This document shows, in pieces, positions 1 to 6,334 of a stretch of DNA of 20,342 bases. Numbering within the stretch: the stretch's first letter is position 1; each line of letters begins with the position of its first letter. A program made the position numbers and the translations under genes. The stretch spans positions 1 to 20,342 of the forward strand of contig JBPCTR010000161.1 of NCBI GenBank assembly GCA_051011575.1, written 5' to 3'. This stretch comes from SHLQ01 sp051011575 (GTDB taxonomy: Bacteria > Actinomycetota > Acidimicrobiia > Acidimicrobiales > SHLQ01). The notes under the pieces are model-generated. The model had not been told where the DNA came from and searched no databases. It saw only the letters and a list, made by a program, of their open reading frames with translations.

Positions 1-944
1 GTCTGCGCCGGGTACATCGCTGGATTGTCGGCGCTCTGGCACGTCGGTAGGCACGCGGCGACCCGTTCGAAGTTGGTGTTCACAAAGCAGGCGATCGAGT
101 AACGGTGATGATGAACGGGCGGGATCACGCGGTGGGGTGTGGCCCGGAACCGTCCGTTGGTCCAACGCTCGAGGAACTGGCCCAGATTCAGGATGATCGC
201 CCCTTCGGCCACGATCGGCCAGAACCAGTTGTCGTCGGGATCGAGGAGTTGGAGCCCTTCCTCCTTCGCCGGAGGGAGAAAGGTCATGAAACCGGTGTCG
301 GCGTGTGCGCCGAGCCCGTACTCGTCGGGTGCGATGTCGGCCTTGGGCGGGTAGTGCGACATCCGGAGGTAGGTGTAGTTGTTCTCGAACCAGGGGGCGA
401 AGTAGTCGCTCGGCATCTCGAGGGCGGCCGAAAACAACGGCAGGATGCGCTTACCCAGCGCAACGATGGTGTTCATGTACTCCTCGACCGGCTCGCGAAA
501 TCCGGGCAGATCGGGCCACTGGTTGGCCCCGTAAAACTGTTTGCCTGCGATCACTCCTGGATCGTGTTCGGGGAACTCGGTGGCCATGACCAGCGTTCCG
601 TTCAGGTCGAAGGTTGTGTTCTCGGCGTAGGTCGAATGTTTGATCAGCGTTGCCTTCGGCCGCACGTACCCGCGCTGATGTTGGTTGATCTCGATCTGGA
701 GCTTCTCTTCGATCGGCAGATCGTGGAAACGCTTGGTCTGCGCCTCGACCTCGTCGATCAGGTTTTGTGAAACGCCGTGGCCGATCACGCTGCCGAAGCC
801 CACGTTCTCGCAGAGCTCTCGAAGCTCAGCCGCGACCCGGGCGGTCGCACCGGGCTCTTCGGTGAGGAACGGGCGAAGATCGAGCACCGGCAGCTCGCGT
901 CGATCGACCTGGCGGTTGTCGAGTTCGGTTTCGTCGATCGCCAT
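1..944 (-). CDS. Isopenicillin N synthase-like Fe(II)/2-oxoglutarate dioxygenase (3' end cut by window)
   Basis: The first 314 residues are present; the C-terminus runs off the left edge. The fold follows the isopenicillin-N-synthase/2OG-Fe(II) family: an N-terminal DIOX_N-like region (roughly residues 18-120, with VGFGSVIGHGV at 48-58) and a C-terminal jelly roll. The iron ligands are visible as H214-x-D216 (AHADTG) and distal H271 (ATPHRV), and the 2-oxoglutarate-binding R-x-S as R281/S283 (RYSIACF). The ATG at 944-942 is preceded by AAGGGG at about 6 nt, a usable Shine-Dalgarno. Members of this family hydroxylate or oxidise small molecules with O2 and 2-oxoglutarate; the substrate cannot be read from sequence. 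It is divergent from ytoQ. A second IPNS-like paralogue lies at 6801-7859, with its own HxD...H set. Confidence 0.9.
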   Translation of the reverse strand, partial: MAIDETELDNRQVDRRELPVLDLRPFLTEEPGATARVAAELRELCENVGFGSVIGHGVSQNLIDEVEAQTKRFHDLPIEEKLQIEINQHQRGYVRPKATLIKHSTYAENTTFDLNGTLVMATEFPEHDPGVIAGKQFYGANQWPDLPGFREPVEEYMNTIVALGKRILPLFSAALEMPSDYFAPWFENNYTYLRMSHYPPKADIAPDEYGLGAHADTGFMTFLPPAKEEGLQLLDPDDNWFWPIVAEGAIILNLGQFLERWTNGRFRATPHRVIPPVHHHRYSIACFVNTNFERVAACLPTCQSADNPAMYPAQ

Positions 945-1057
945 GCAAACCCCTTGCTGCACGAATGGGCTTGAGTCCCGTCGATCGTACATCGGAAGCC
1001 GAGTCGGGTTCCGGGCTACGGTTTGACGCAACGGCGCCTGTCGAAACGGAGAGATCG

Positions 1058-1513
1058 ATGACACGAACCTGGAATGTGTACCTGTCGGGCGAGATCCACA
1101 CGGACTGGCGCGAACAGATCGAGCACACCACCGAGCAGGCAGGGCTGCCTGTCACGTTCTCGGCCCCCGTCACCGACCACGCCAGCTCCGATGACTGCGG
1201 CGTGGCGATCCTCGGTAAGGAGGAGGAACCCTTCTGGCACGACCACAAGGGCGCCAAGGTCAACGCCATCCGCACGCGAACCCTGATCCAGGAGGCCGAC
1301 GTCGTGGTGGTGCGGTTCGGCGAGAAGTACAAGCAATGGAATGCAGCGTTCGACGCTGGCTTCGCGGCCGCGCTCGGCAAGCCGCTCATCGTGATGCACG
1401 GCGAAGAACACGGCCATGCGCTGAAGGAGGTCGATGCCGCTGCCCTCGCGGTTACCGAGTCACCCGATCAGGTCGCGCAGATCCTCCACTACGTGACCAC
1501 CGGTCAGCTCTAG
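1058..1513 (+). CDS. ytoQ: YtoQ family protein
   Basis: A 151-residue protein starting MTRTWNVYLSGEIHTDW, the characteristic opening of the YtoQ family. Further family-like segments are the central FWHDHKGAKVNAIRTR, the EADVVVVRFGEKYKQWNAAFDAG stretch (residues about 78-100) and GKPLIVMHGEEH. The biochemical role of YtoQ is not established to my knowledge; the layout resembles nucleoside 2-deoxyribosyltransferase-like Rossmann proteins, which is inference. An ATG-less upstream extension exists to 965, but the ATG at 1058 has GGAGAG 4 nt upstream (1048-1053) and matches the family N-terminus. Its stop codon overlaps the stop of the convergent amidohydrolase gene by 3-4 bases. Confidence 0.88.
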   Translation: MTRTWNVYLSGEIHTDWREQIEHTTEQAGLPVTFSAPVTDHASSDDCGVAILGKEEEPFWHDHKGAKVNAIRTRTLIQEADVVVVRFGEKYKQWNAAFDAGFAAALGKPLIVMHGEEHGHALKEVDAAALAVTESPDQVAQILHYVTTGQL

Positions 1514-2733
1514 GTCGCCAAGAGGATCGACGCAGCCGCATCGGCGAGCACTCGACAGCCCGTCACGATGTGATCGTGATGGCTGTCCTCGGCAAACGTG
1601 TGGCTCAATCCGCCGATGCTCGGGATGAAGAGCATGGCGCAGGGCAGGTGGTCGGCGAGCACCATCGGATCGTGGCCGGCCGCGCTCGGCATTTCCAACC
1701 AATTGCCTGGAACCCGCGAGTCGGCGGCTGCCACAAGATGCGCTCGCAAGGCGTCGTCCATCACGGTGGGGGAGATGGGGGAACGAACAGCCTCCACATC
1801 GATCCGCACACCTCTCTCGCCGCTCATCTCCGAGGCGAGGCCCCGCATCGCATCCTCGATGGCGTCGAGGATGGCATCGCTGGGGTCCCGGAACTGGATA
1901 CCGAGCGAGGCCCGGCCCGGAATGATGCTGGCGGCGCCGGGCTCGAGGCGCGCAGTGCCCACGGTCCACACGCTCGTGGGGCCGGCGACGCCGCGCACGC
2001 GGTCGTCGAGCGCGGCGGCATACGCGAACATCGCCTGCCCGGCGTCGCGTCGGCGAGCCATCGGTGTCGTTCCCGCGTGGTTCTGTTCGCCGGAGAACTC
2101 GACGTGGAGGCCGCGGATGCCGACGATCGACGTGACGACGCCCACCAGGAGGTCGGCTTCTTCCAGGTTCGGTCCCTGCTCGATGTGCGCCTCGAGGTAG
2201 CCGACATGGCGGTCGGGTTCGAAGTGCACGACGTCGGTGTTGGTCCGCCCCACGCGATCGCGGGCGGCGCCCACGGTTTCACCGCTGGCATTCTGATGTT
2301 CGAGAACGTCGGCAGGAAGGTCGCGAACGAACGACCGGCTGCCGAGGCAGCTGCTGTACGTGGACTCCTCGTCGGACCATGCGACGGCATCGATTGCGAG
2401 GTGGGACGTTGACGGGTCGACGAGAAGGGCTCGGGCCACTTCGATTCCGTACATCACTCCCAGAGCACCATCGAGCCATCCACCCTCGGGTTGCGTGTCG
2501 GAGTGCGAGCCGATCACGAGCGCGGGCCCCGGATTGGGGGATCGGCCGAATACGTTGCCCATGCCGTCGACAGTGGCGTCGAGCCCGGCGTCGTCCATCT
2601 GACGACACAGCCACCGGCGGGCGTCGATGTCGGCATCGGAGAAGGTGGGCCGCACCACGCCTGTTCCCGTCGCCCCGAAGCTGCGAAGCATTTCGAGGCC
2701 TGTGAGCAGGCGGGGTCCGTCGATCTCGACCAT
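1510..2733 (-). CDS. M20-type amidohydrolase (N-carbamoyl-L-amino acid hydrolase / allantoate amidohydrolase family)
   Basis: A 407-residue metal-dependent hydrolase of the hydantoinase/carbamoylase family, normal length. The metal-binding signature GSHSDTQPEGGWLDGALGV (residues about 74-92) supplies the first His and bridging Asp. WSDEES supplies the catalytic Glu pair, AHIEQGP the next His, and SIGGLSHTFAEDS near the C-terminus the last His. The lid/dimerisation domain contains EFSGEQNHAGTTPM. Enzymes of this group cleave N-carbamoyl amino acids, ureidoglycolate-type compounds or allantoate; the exact substrate is undetermined and no pyrimidine or purine degradation genes are nearby. The ATG at 2733 is preceded by TAGTGT ending 6 nt upstream and no Shine-Dalgarno, so a leaderless mRNA is likely. 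It is divergent from the LAXTG surface-protein gene. Confidence 0.9.
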   Translation of the reverse strand: MVEIDGPRLLTGLEMLRSFGATGTGVVRPTFSDADIDARRWLCRQMDDAGLDATVDGMGNVFGRSPNPGPALVIGSHSDTQPEGGWLDGALGVMYGIEVARALLVDPSTSHLAIDAVAWSDEESTYSSCLGSRSFVRDLPADVLEHQNASGETVGAARDRVGRTNTDVVHFEPDRHVGYLEAHIEQGPNLEEADLLVGVVTSIVGIRGLHVEFSGEQNHAGTTPMARRRDAGQAMFAYAAALDDRVRGVAGPTSVWTVGTARLEPGAASIIPGRASLGIQFRDPSDAILDAIEDAMRGLASEMSGERGVRIDVEAVRSPISPTVMDDALRAHLVAAADSRVPGNWLEMPSAAGHDPMVLADHLPCAMLFIPSIGGLSHTFAEDSHHDHIVTGCRVLADAAASILLAT

Positions 2734-2739
2734 TTGCGC

Positions 2740-2767
2740 ACACTAGGCCCCGAACCCGATTTGTCAG
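2740..2767 (-). promoter_or_regulatory. Leaderless promoter of the M20 amidohydrolase gene
   Basis: On the minus strand CTGACA (2767-2762), a 16-bp spacer and TAGTGT (2745-2740) form a plausible sigma-70-type promoter; the -10 ends 6 nt before the ATG at 2733. The -35 coincides with one copy of the TGTCA repeat described for the opposite gene, so the two divergent promoters probably interfere or are co-regulated. Confidence 0.5.
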
Positions 2768-2832
2768 GAACGTGTCAAGAAGTGTGCACAGTTCGCCAAG
2801 TTCGCACAGGTATCGCAGAGCTCGGTCCGAAG
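2762..2832 (+). promoter_or_regulatory. Pho-box-like direct-repeat regulatory region of the LAXTG protein gene
   Basis: TGTCAGG (2762-2768) and TGTCAAG (2773-2779) are spaced 11 bp apart, the period of OmpR/PhoB-family operators (the E. coli Pho box is a TGTCA repeat with this period). A weaker third half-site, CGCCAAG, lies at 2794-2800. TCGGTCCGAAG (2822-2832) follows, 49 bp from the second repeat. The same arrangement at the same spacing occurs upstream of the 79-aa peptide gene (5992-6062): 38 of 60 positions from the second repeat are identical without gaps. A possible -10, TATCGC, is at 2811-2816. The binding protein is inferred, not shown. Confidence 0.6.
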
Positions 2833-2860
2833 ACATTCTCAACACTGAGGAGCGATGAAA

Positions 2861-3751
2861 ATGAACATCAGCGGGAATCACACCAACAGCACCAACAAGA
2901 CGATCACGGCCGCCATTCTCGGCGTCGTCTTCGCCGGCATCATCGTCGCAACCTCGGCGACGGCGGCGGGCGCATCGAGCGAGTGCGGCGAGTACAGCTT
3001 CGGCTTCGCCGGCACCTTGCTCCTGAACGACGGGATCAGCGGTTCGGCTGGTCCCTTTCTGATCGAGCTGCCCGCCGGCACCTACGATGTGACGCTCCGA
3101 TCCTTCGACGCTCACGACGAGCATCCCGGCCAGGTCGAGCAGACCGAAGAGCAGTGGTACGTGGCCCTCGACAGCGGCTGGGTCTCTGGATTCACGAACG
3201 ATATTCCCGACGAGTCGAACCATTCCACGACCGTCCTGGGGTCGCAGGAGATCGAGCAGTCGAACGCCATCTCGGTCCACCACCGCGGTGTCGGCAACAT
3301 CAATTCGGTGGAGGTCGTATGTGTCGGGTTCACGACCGTTCTGACCGAACCCGCTCCCGTCGAGGTCGCCGCCGAAAACGTCGAGATCACACCAGTCGAC
3401 GAGTCGGTCGAGGCACCTGTCGAAACTCCCACGACTCCAACCACTGCAGTGCCGACAGCGGTCCCTGCGGCGGAGATCCCGGAACCGGCGCCGGAGAGCC
3501 CGGCGGTCGCGGCGCCGGTTCCGGTCGTCGCCGAGGTCGCAGGCGCTGTCGAAGAGCTGCCCGCCCAACTTCCCCCGACCGTGTCGCTCACCCGGGCTCC
3601 CACCATGGTGCTTGCCCAGGTCGAGACGGCTCCGATGCTCGCACTGACCGGCCCATCCACGACGACCCTTGCGCTGGCGCTCGGTGGACTCTTGCTCATC
3701 ACGCTGGGTGCGTCGATGGTTGTGCTGGAGAAGCGAGTCGCCGCTGGCTAG
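2861..3751 (+). CDS. Secreted cell-wall protein with LAXTG-type sorting signal
   Basis: A 296-residue exported protein. It has an N-terminal signal sequence (hydrophobic AAILGVVFAGIIVATSA, likely cleavage after the ATA region), a compact extracellular domain of about 120 residues with two Cys (ECGEYSFG and VVCVGF) that could pair, and then a long Pro/Thr/Ala/Val-rich stalk. The C-terminus is LALTG, a hydrophobic segment (TTTLALALGGLLLITLGAS) and a positive tail (EKRVAAG). That tail is a sortase sorting signal; LAXTG is the form known for class E sortases of high-GC actinobacteria. No sortase gene is in the window. An ATG at 2855 lies only 2 nt after GAGGAG (2847-2852); the ATG at 2861 has 8-nt spacing and is preferred. 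The globular domain is not recognised. The gene ends before a strong terminator, so it is probably monocistronic. Confidence 0.8.
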   Translation: MNISGNHTNSTNKTITAAILGVVFAGIIVATSATAAGASSECGEYSFGFAGTLLLNDGISGSAGPFLIELPAGTYDVTLRSFDAHDEHPGQVEQTEEQWYVALDSGWVSGFTNDIPDESNHSTTVLGSQEIEQSNAISVHHRGVGNINSVEVVCVGFTTVLTEPAPVEVAAENVEITPVDESVEAPVETPTTPTTAVPTAVPAAEIPEPAPESPAVAAPVPVVAEVAGAVEELPAQLPPTVSLTRAPTMVLAQVETAPMLALTGPSTTTLALALGGLLLITLGASMVVLEKRVAAG

Positions 3752-3788
3752 ATCACAGGCGGAACACAACTCACATTCCAGGTGGATA

Positions 3789-3822
3789 GAAGGCCCCGCT
3801 TCGGCGGGGCCTTCGCCCTTTT
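3789..3822 (+). terminator. Rho-independent terminator with TTCG loop
   Basis: A perfect 11-bp stem (GAAGGCCCCGC at 3789-3799, GCGGGGCCTTC at 3804-3814) closes on a TTCG tetraloop and is followed by GCCCTTTT. It lies 38 bp after the LAXTG gene stop and separates that gene from the response-regulator gene. Confidence 0.88.
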
Positions 3823-3873
3823 CGGGCCACCCCAACATCCCCCGATGAAACACAGGCGTCGGCAGCGGTTGAC

Positions 3874-3879
3874 TAACAT
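3874..3879 (+). promoter_or_regulatory. Leaderless -10 element of the response-regulator gene
   Basis: TAACAT ends 6 nt before the ATG at 3886 and no Shine-Dalgarno is visible, so transcription probably starts at or next to the start codon. No convincing -35 is visible at the usual distance. Confidence 0.55.
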
Positions 3880-3885
3880 CGGTGA

Positions 3886-4548
3886 ATGGCGACGAGGATC
3901 CTCATGATCGAGGACGAACCCGTCTTCTCCGATTTCGTGACGGGATACTTCGGTCGAGAGGGCTACGAGGTTCAGGTCGCTCCCACCGGCGAGGAGGGTT
4001 TGGCGGCGCTCGACGCCGACCCCGACGTGATCATCCTCGACCTCAATCTGCCCGACATGGACGGATTCGACATCTGCCGTCAGATCCGCTCGAAAACCTC
4101 GACGCCGTTGATAATCCTGTCGGGTCGATCCGACGAGACCGACAAGGTGCTCGGACTCGAGCTCGGGGCCGATGATTACGCGACGAAGCCGTTTTCCCCG
4201 CGCGAGCTGCTCGCTCGAGTGCGGGCGCTGCTTCGGCGCTCGGGTGAGAACGATGTCGACGCCGTCACGCATGTGGGGGAGTACGAATTCGACACGCGGA
4301 AGCGTGAGGTCCGCGCCAACGGAGAGCAGATCGGTCTGACGGTCCTCGAGTTCGACCTGCTCGCGTATCTGGTGCAGAACAGAAACACGGCGCTCGGTCG
4401 CGACCAGATATTCGAAAGTGTGTGGAACGAAGAGTTCCGAGGTAGATCGCGTACCGTCGACACACACATGGCGAACCTTCGGGCGAAGCTGCCGGGCATT
4501 CCGGTCACCACGATGCGGGGAGTCGGCTACCGCCTGGATCTGGGCTGA
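3886..4548 (+). CDS. OmpR/PhoB-family response regulator
   Basis: A 220-residue two-domain regulator. The receiver domain (1-118) has the acidic pair E9/D10, phospho-acceptor D52 (IILDLNLPDMDG), S79 and the invariant K101 (TKPFSP). The winged-helix DNA-binding domain (about 125-220) ends in the family pattern with RTVDTHMANLRAKL and TMRGVGYRL. All catalytic positions are intact, so it should be phosphorylated on D52 and bind tandem 11-bp repeats, as OmpR/PhoB proteins do. Repeats of that type lie upstream of the exported-protein genes on both sides (2762 and 5992), making them its most likely targets; that link is inference. The next gene on the strand is a histidine-kinase remnant, so its kinase may be encoded elsewhere. 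Confidence 0.95.
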   Translation: MATRILMIEDEPVFSDFVTGYFGREGYEVQVAPTGEEGLAALDADPDVIILDLNLPDMDGFDICRQIRSKTSTPLIILSGRSDETDKVLGLELGADDYATKPFSPRELLARVRALLRRSGENDVDAVTHVGEYEFDTRKREVRANGEQIGLTVLEFDLLAYLVQNRNTALGRDQIFESVWNEEFRGRSRTVDTHMANLRAKLPGIPVTTMRGVGYRLDLG

Positions 4549-4685
4549 TCGGTCCCTCGACCACGGCAACGCAAGCCCGATAGGAACCTCGAAACGGGCT
4601 CGAATTCACAGGCGGGCGGTCGAACTCTGACCGCGACGGTGGCGATCGGGAGAGCCCTTCGTCTGGGGTTTCGCGATCGCGCTGA

Positions 4686-5105
4686 GCCGGGAACCGCGTC
4701 GGCCGACGCACGAGCGAACTGGCAGATGTCGTCGAACACATGCAGCTCGAAGTGGAGACCCGGCGAGAGGCCGAGCACCGCGCGAACGAAGCGAATGCGG
4801 CCAAGGCTCGGTTCGTCGCGAACGTGAGCCACGAGATCCTCACACCGCTGACGGCGATTCTGGGACTCTCGGAGCTGATCGGTCTGGAAGCTCACGGCCC
4901 GCTGGAGAACGAGCTGTACGCCGAGTACGCCGGTGACATCCACACTGCGGGCTCACACCTGCTCGTGCTGATCAACGACATGCTCGACCTGGCTCGTATC
5001 GAGGCTGACGCGCTGACGTTGGAGGAGTCCGGGGTCGAACTGATCGCGGCCGTGTCCCGAGTACACCCGGGCTCGGCACCCGTGTCGACATGCGATTTCC
5101 GGTGA
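4686..5105 (+). pseudogene. Histidine-kinase remnant: coiled-coil linker and DHp (HisKA) only
   Basis: The frame is open from 4686, but the only ATG is at 4740. It reads a coiled-coil linker (TSELADVVEHM... then REAEHRANEA) typical of the segment before the H-box of hybrid kinases, then FVANVSHEILTPLTAILGL with phospho-acceptor His (residue 31 from the ATG) and the second DHp helix (INDMLDLARIEADALTLEES). The usual Arg of SHEIRTPL is Leu. The frame stops about 45 residues later with no HATPase domain (no N, G1 or G2 boxes), and only about 50 bp remain before the next gene. The sensory N-terminus is also missing. Decay of a full kinase is the simplest reading; a DHp-only phosphotransferase of Spo0B type is a less likely alternative. 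Confidence 0.7.
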
Positions 5106-5131
5106 GTCGGTCGATTTCACAGCCCGTCAGG

Positions 5132-5161
5132 GCCTGAGGCTCTGCCGTTCGGCGCTCAGGC
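5132..5161 (-). terminator. Possible stem-loop at the end of the receiver-protein gene
   Basis: GCCTGAG (5132-5138) pairs with CTCAGGC (5155-5161), enclosing an inner GCCG-TT-CGGC hairpin. It overlaps the stop codon of the receiver gene and has no T-run, so it is a weak terminator candidate between two converging units. Confidence 0.3.
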
Positions 5162-5536
5162 AGCGTTCGCGACGCGGTGCCGATCGAGCAGTGACCGGAG
5201 GTCGTCGAGACTGAGCGGCTTCGGAAGGAACTCGTCGAAGCCGGCGGCAATGAACCGGTCGAATGCTCCGTCCATCGCTCCCGCGGTCACGGCTACCAGC
5301 CTCGGCTGGACCATGTCGAGCTGACGAACTGCTTCGACGACCTCGACGCCGTTCATTCCGGGCATCTGCACGTCCATCAACACGAGGTCGTACTGGCCGG
5401 TCTCGATGCGTTCGAGCGCTTCGAATCCACCGTGGGCCTCGTCGAGGGCGATGCCGAGAACGCCGAAGTAGGCGCGAATTACTTTTCGGTTCAGCTGATT
5501 GTCCTCAGCCAGAAGTACCCGCGCCCGCCCAGTCAT
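5156..5536 (-). CDS. Stand-alone receiver (REC) domain protein
   Basis: A 126-residue CheY-like protein consisting of one receiver domain. Visible key residues are E11/D12, phospho-acceptor D55 (LVLMDVQMPGMNG), T84 and K106 (LPKPL). The wording LLAEDNQLNRKVIRAYF with DVQMPGMNG is that of receiver domains normally fused to hybrid histidine kinases, rather than of OmpR regulators or chemotaxis CheY. It has no output domain. It follows the Hpt gene by 39 bp on the same strand, so the two probably form an operon and exchange phosphate. GGGA about 4 nt before the ATG may serve as a weak Shine-Dalgarno. It is convergent with the kinase remnant; together the pieces look like a hybrid phosphorelay kept as separate domains. 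Confidence 0.9.
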   Translation of the reverse strand: MTGRARVLLAEDNQLNRKVIRAYFGVLGIALDEAHGGFEALERIETGQYDLVLMDVQMPGMNGVEVVEAVRQLDMVQPRLVAVTAGAMDGAFDRFIAAGFDEFLPKPLSLDDLRSLLDRHRVANAA

Positions 5537-5575
5537 GGGTTCCCATCGGATGCGTAGGCCCCTACTTGAGGGTGG

Positions 5576-5938
5576 TCAGAGCGAGTTGGCGAGATCGCGA
5601 AGGACGTCGAGACTGTGGTGCAGCGTGCGTTCGACCGTGGCAACGTCGCTCCGCACCTCGGCGCACTCATCGCCACATCGTTCGATGCTGACTGCGAGGG
5701 AGCGCAAGCGTTCGGCACCGACCATCGCACTCGTCGACTTGAGGTCGTGAGCCAGCGTGCGAACACGTTCGGCGTCATTTGCCGCACATGCCTCCACGAG
5801 TGTGGCCACGAGCTCGACCGAGCGGAGGCGGTACGTGTCGACGAGGTCGGTCGTGAGGGCGGCGTCGGATCCGATGTCGCGGTGAAGCCGACGGAGTACG
5901 TCGGGATCGACGTCGTTGGCGAGATCTCCCATGCTCAC
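5576..5938 (-). CDS. Hpt domain phosphotransfer protein
   Basis: A 120-residue histidine-phosphotransfer protein. The Hpt signature AHDLKSTSAMVGAERL (residues about 63-78) carries the phospho-accepting H64 and the following K67. The rest is predicted helical (VELVATLVEACAANDAERVR before it, RSLAVSIERCGDE after), as in a four-helix-bundle Hpt. Such proteins shuttle phosphate between receiver domains, here most obviously between the adjacent single-domain receiver and the OmpR-type regulator. The start is uncertain: GTG at 5938 or ATG at 5932, neither with a good Shine-Dalgarno. It is divergent from the 79-aa peptide gene; the 156-bp gap between them holds the direct-repeat region, which could act on both. 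Confidence 0.82.
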   Translation of the reverse strand: MSMGDLANDVDPDVLRRLHRDIGSDAALTTDLVDTYRLRSVELVATLVEACAANDAERVRTLAHDLKSTSAMVGAERLRSLAVSIERCGDECAEVRSDVATVERTLHHSLDVLRDLANSL

Positions 5939-5991
5939 TCATCGACGATCTGTCTGTTTTCCGTAGTGAAAGCGACAGGAATCACAGTGAA

Positions 5992-6062
5992 TGTCAAGGG
6001 AGTGTCAAGACTCGTGAGGGGTGTGACAAGTCGGCGAATGTTCTGGAGGGGTCGGGCCGAAG
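5992..6062 (+). promoter_or_regulatory. Pho-box-like direct-repeat regulatory region of the 79-aa peptide gene
   Basis: TGTCAAG (5992-5998) and TGTCAAG (6003-6009) are exact repeats with an 11-bp period. A third copy, TGACAAG, is at 6024-6030, 21 bp further (two helical turns), and TCGGGCCGAAG is at 6052-6062, 49 bp from the second repeat. The region matches that at 2762-2832 in content and spacing. A weak -10 position (TTCTGG, 6041-6046) lies 10 bp after the third half-site, the activator geometry of Pho promoters. It sits between divergent genes, so it may also affect the Hpt-REC operon. Confidence 0.6.
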
Positions 6063-6094
6063 TTGATCAGGACATCATCACGAAGGACGAACCA

Positions 6095-6334
6095 ATGAAC
6101 GCTCGCATCACGAACACACGAATGATTTCTCTCATCACGATCTTCACTGCAATGGTGCTGATCGTGGCCATCGCCATTGGACTCAACGTCCTCGGACTCG
6201 GGCCCGATCCGGCCATGGCAGCGCCGACCGCCTCAGAGGTCGAGGTGGCTGTCGTTATAGATACCGGCGTTCAGATCTCGGACGACCACGTCACCGCCGT
6301 ATCGGCGATGACGATCACCCGCGACCTTCCCTGA
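6095..6334 (+). CDS. Small exported or membrane-anchored peptide, 79 aa
   Basis: The ATG at 6095 has GAAGGA (6082-6087) 7 nt upstream. The protein has a short N-terminus, one hydrophobic segment (about residues 10-34, MISLITIFTAM through IAIGLNVLG) and a 45-residue tail containing AMAAPTASE, a possible signal-peptidase site, so the product may be a released peptide of about 37 residues or a single-pass membrane protein. I do not recognise it. Its upstream region is homologous to that of the LAXTG surface protein, so it is likely co-regulated with it. The frame is open further upstream to 5615, but that part runs over the Hpt gene and lacks a ribosome site. Its TGA abuts the stop of the convergent GFA gene. 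Confidence 0.65.
   Translation: MNARITNTRMISLITIFTAMVLIVAIAIGLNVLGLGPDPAMAAPTASEVEVAVVIDTGVQISDDHVTAVSAMTITRDLP

Noticed and set aside
1336..2412. Plus-strand 358-residue frame opposite the amidohydrolase
   Set aside because: Composition is that of an antisense shadow and no domain is visible; the minus-strand gene has complete metal-binding motifs.
2762..2779. The TGTCA repeats being only minus-strand -35 boxes (TTGACA read in reverse)
   Set aside because: CTGACA may serve the divergent amidohydrolase, but the fixed 49-bp spacing to the TCGG(T/G)CCGAAG block at both loci fits a plus-oriented module better. The alternative is not fully excluded.
2279..3853. A 524-residue minus-strand frame and a 432-residue plus-strand frame (2491-3789)
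   Set aside because: Both are Arg-rich, lack domains and lie opposite or out of frame with the amidohydrolase and LAXTG genes, as expected from GC-rich codon use.
4549..4685. Missing N-terminal part of the histidine kinase in another frame
   Set aside because: None of the three plus frames gives a recognisable PAS, membrane or linker sequence in these 137 bases; I see no other feature there.
5106..5155. Frameshifted HATPase domain after the DHp remnant
   Set aside because: Only about 50 bases remain and no N, G1 or G2 box can be read in any frame.
5615..6094. A long N-terminal extension of the 79-aa peptide
   Set aside because: It overlaps the Hpt gene on the opposite strand, reads through the repeat region, and the ATG at 6095 has the ribosome site.
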